23,264 bases of DNA from Yinghuangia elevatio (GTDB lineage: Bacteria > Actinomycetota > Actinomycetes > Streptomycetales > Streptomycetaceae), in the NCBI RefSeq assembly GCF_040649515.1, contig NZ_JBEZFP010000140.1, positions 1-23,264 on the forward strand. The letters are read 5' to 3'. The position numbers were made by a program, and so were the translations under genes. A model generated the notes under the pieces. It did not search any database. It was not told the origin of the DNA and saw only the letters and a program-made list of their open reading frames with translations. This document shows positions 23,171 through 23,264 of this stretch, piece after piece (within the stretch, counting starts at the first letter, position 1; the number at the start of each line of letters is the position of its first letter).

Positions 23171-23264
23171 ATGGACGTGAAGGCGTCCGGTGACGCGGAG
23201 GTCGAGGCGGTGGACGCCGCGGTCAACGAGGAGTTGGCGCGCTTCGCCGCCGAGGGCCCGACGC
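23171..23264 (+). CDS. possible M16-peptidase-like partial frame at the window edge
   Basis: An ATG at 23171 opens a frame running off the window: MDVKASGDAEVEAVDAAV, then NEELARFAAEGPT. The string 'V..AVDEELARLAAEGPT..EL' is typical of the middle of M16 metallopeptidases, not of an N-terminus. This may therefore be a 5'-truncated fragment rather than a gene start. No ribosome binding site is seen. Too short for a firm call. Confidence 0.25.
   Translation, partial: MDVKASGDAEVEAVDAAVNEELARFAAEGPT

Noticed and set aside
1..23264. tRNA, rRNA or known riboswitch
   Set aside because: No cloverleaf with a GTTC-type loop, no rRNA words and no recognisable riboswitch core was seen by eye on either strand.

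Overview
The window is very GC-rich DNA with strong third-position G/C bias. It carries gene families typical of Streptomyces and close relatives: a secreted I36-type inhibitor, TerD, SUKH, DUF4238, and a telomere-type Tap/Tpg pair. It reads as an accessory region of a linear actinomycete replicon (chromosome arm or linear plasmid). Many truncated or frameshifted genes and repeats support this. All family assignments come from reading the translations; no database search was run.

Left part (1-5217). The first ~150 bases hold several short inverted repeats with three-base loops. A degraded stretch follows (704-1770) with a truncated second copy of a telomere terminal-protein gene and remnants of a recombinase. 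Two secreted-protein genes read rightward: a lipoprotein (2255-3229) and an I36-type peptidase inhibitor (3281-3703). A G-rich, repeat-laden gap (3704-4599) includes nine GGGCT units in tandem. The intact terminal-protein-like gene lies at 4600-5217 on the minus strand.

Centre (5238-11132). One minus-strand gene of about 1964 codons lies 20 bases upstream of the terminal-protein-like gene, apparently in the same operon. Its last ~330 residues match the polymerase-like C-terminal region of Streptomyces telomere-associated protein Tap. The rest does not look like Tap. It has two copies of an unrecognised ~105-residue domain, two tandem units each resembling a pair of Phd/YefM antitoxin folds, and a DnaB-like RecA domain lacking the Walker A lysine, all joined by Ala/Pro-rich linkers. 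Together with the small partner this looks like an unusual telomere-replication or terminal-protein-priming module, and it is the most interesting object in the window.

Right part (11725-23264). A TerD-TerA-like protein diverges from the operon. It is followed by a toxin-antitoxin pair with a degenerate Fic motif and a broken helicase gene. Next come a PD-(D/E)XK-like gene, a SUKH protein, a DUF4238 protein, a 5'-truncated AlbA_2/Schlafen-type gene, a HEAT-like protein, and fragments of a TPR regulator and a methyltransferase. After these are an apparently complete SdsA1-type alkylsulfatase and a DUF389 membrane protein, then fragments of a SulP STAS domain and possibly an M16 peptidase at the right edge. 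The mixture of intact and broken genes indicates repeated recombination, as expected near the ends of linear actinomycete replicons.
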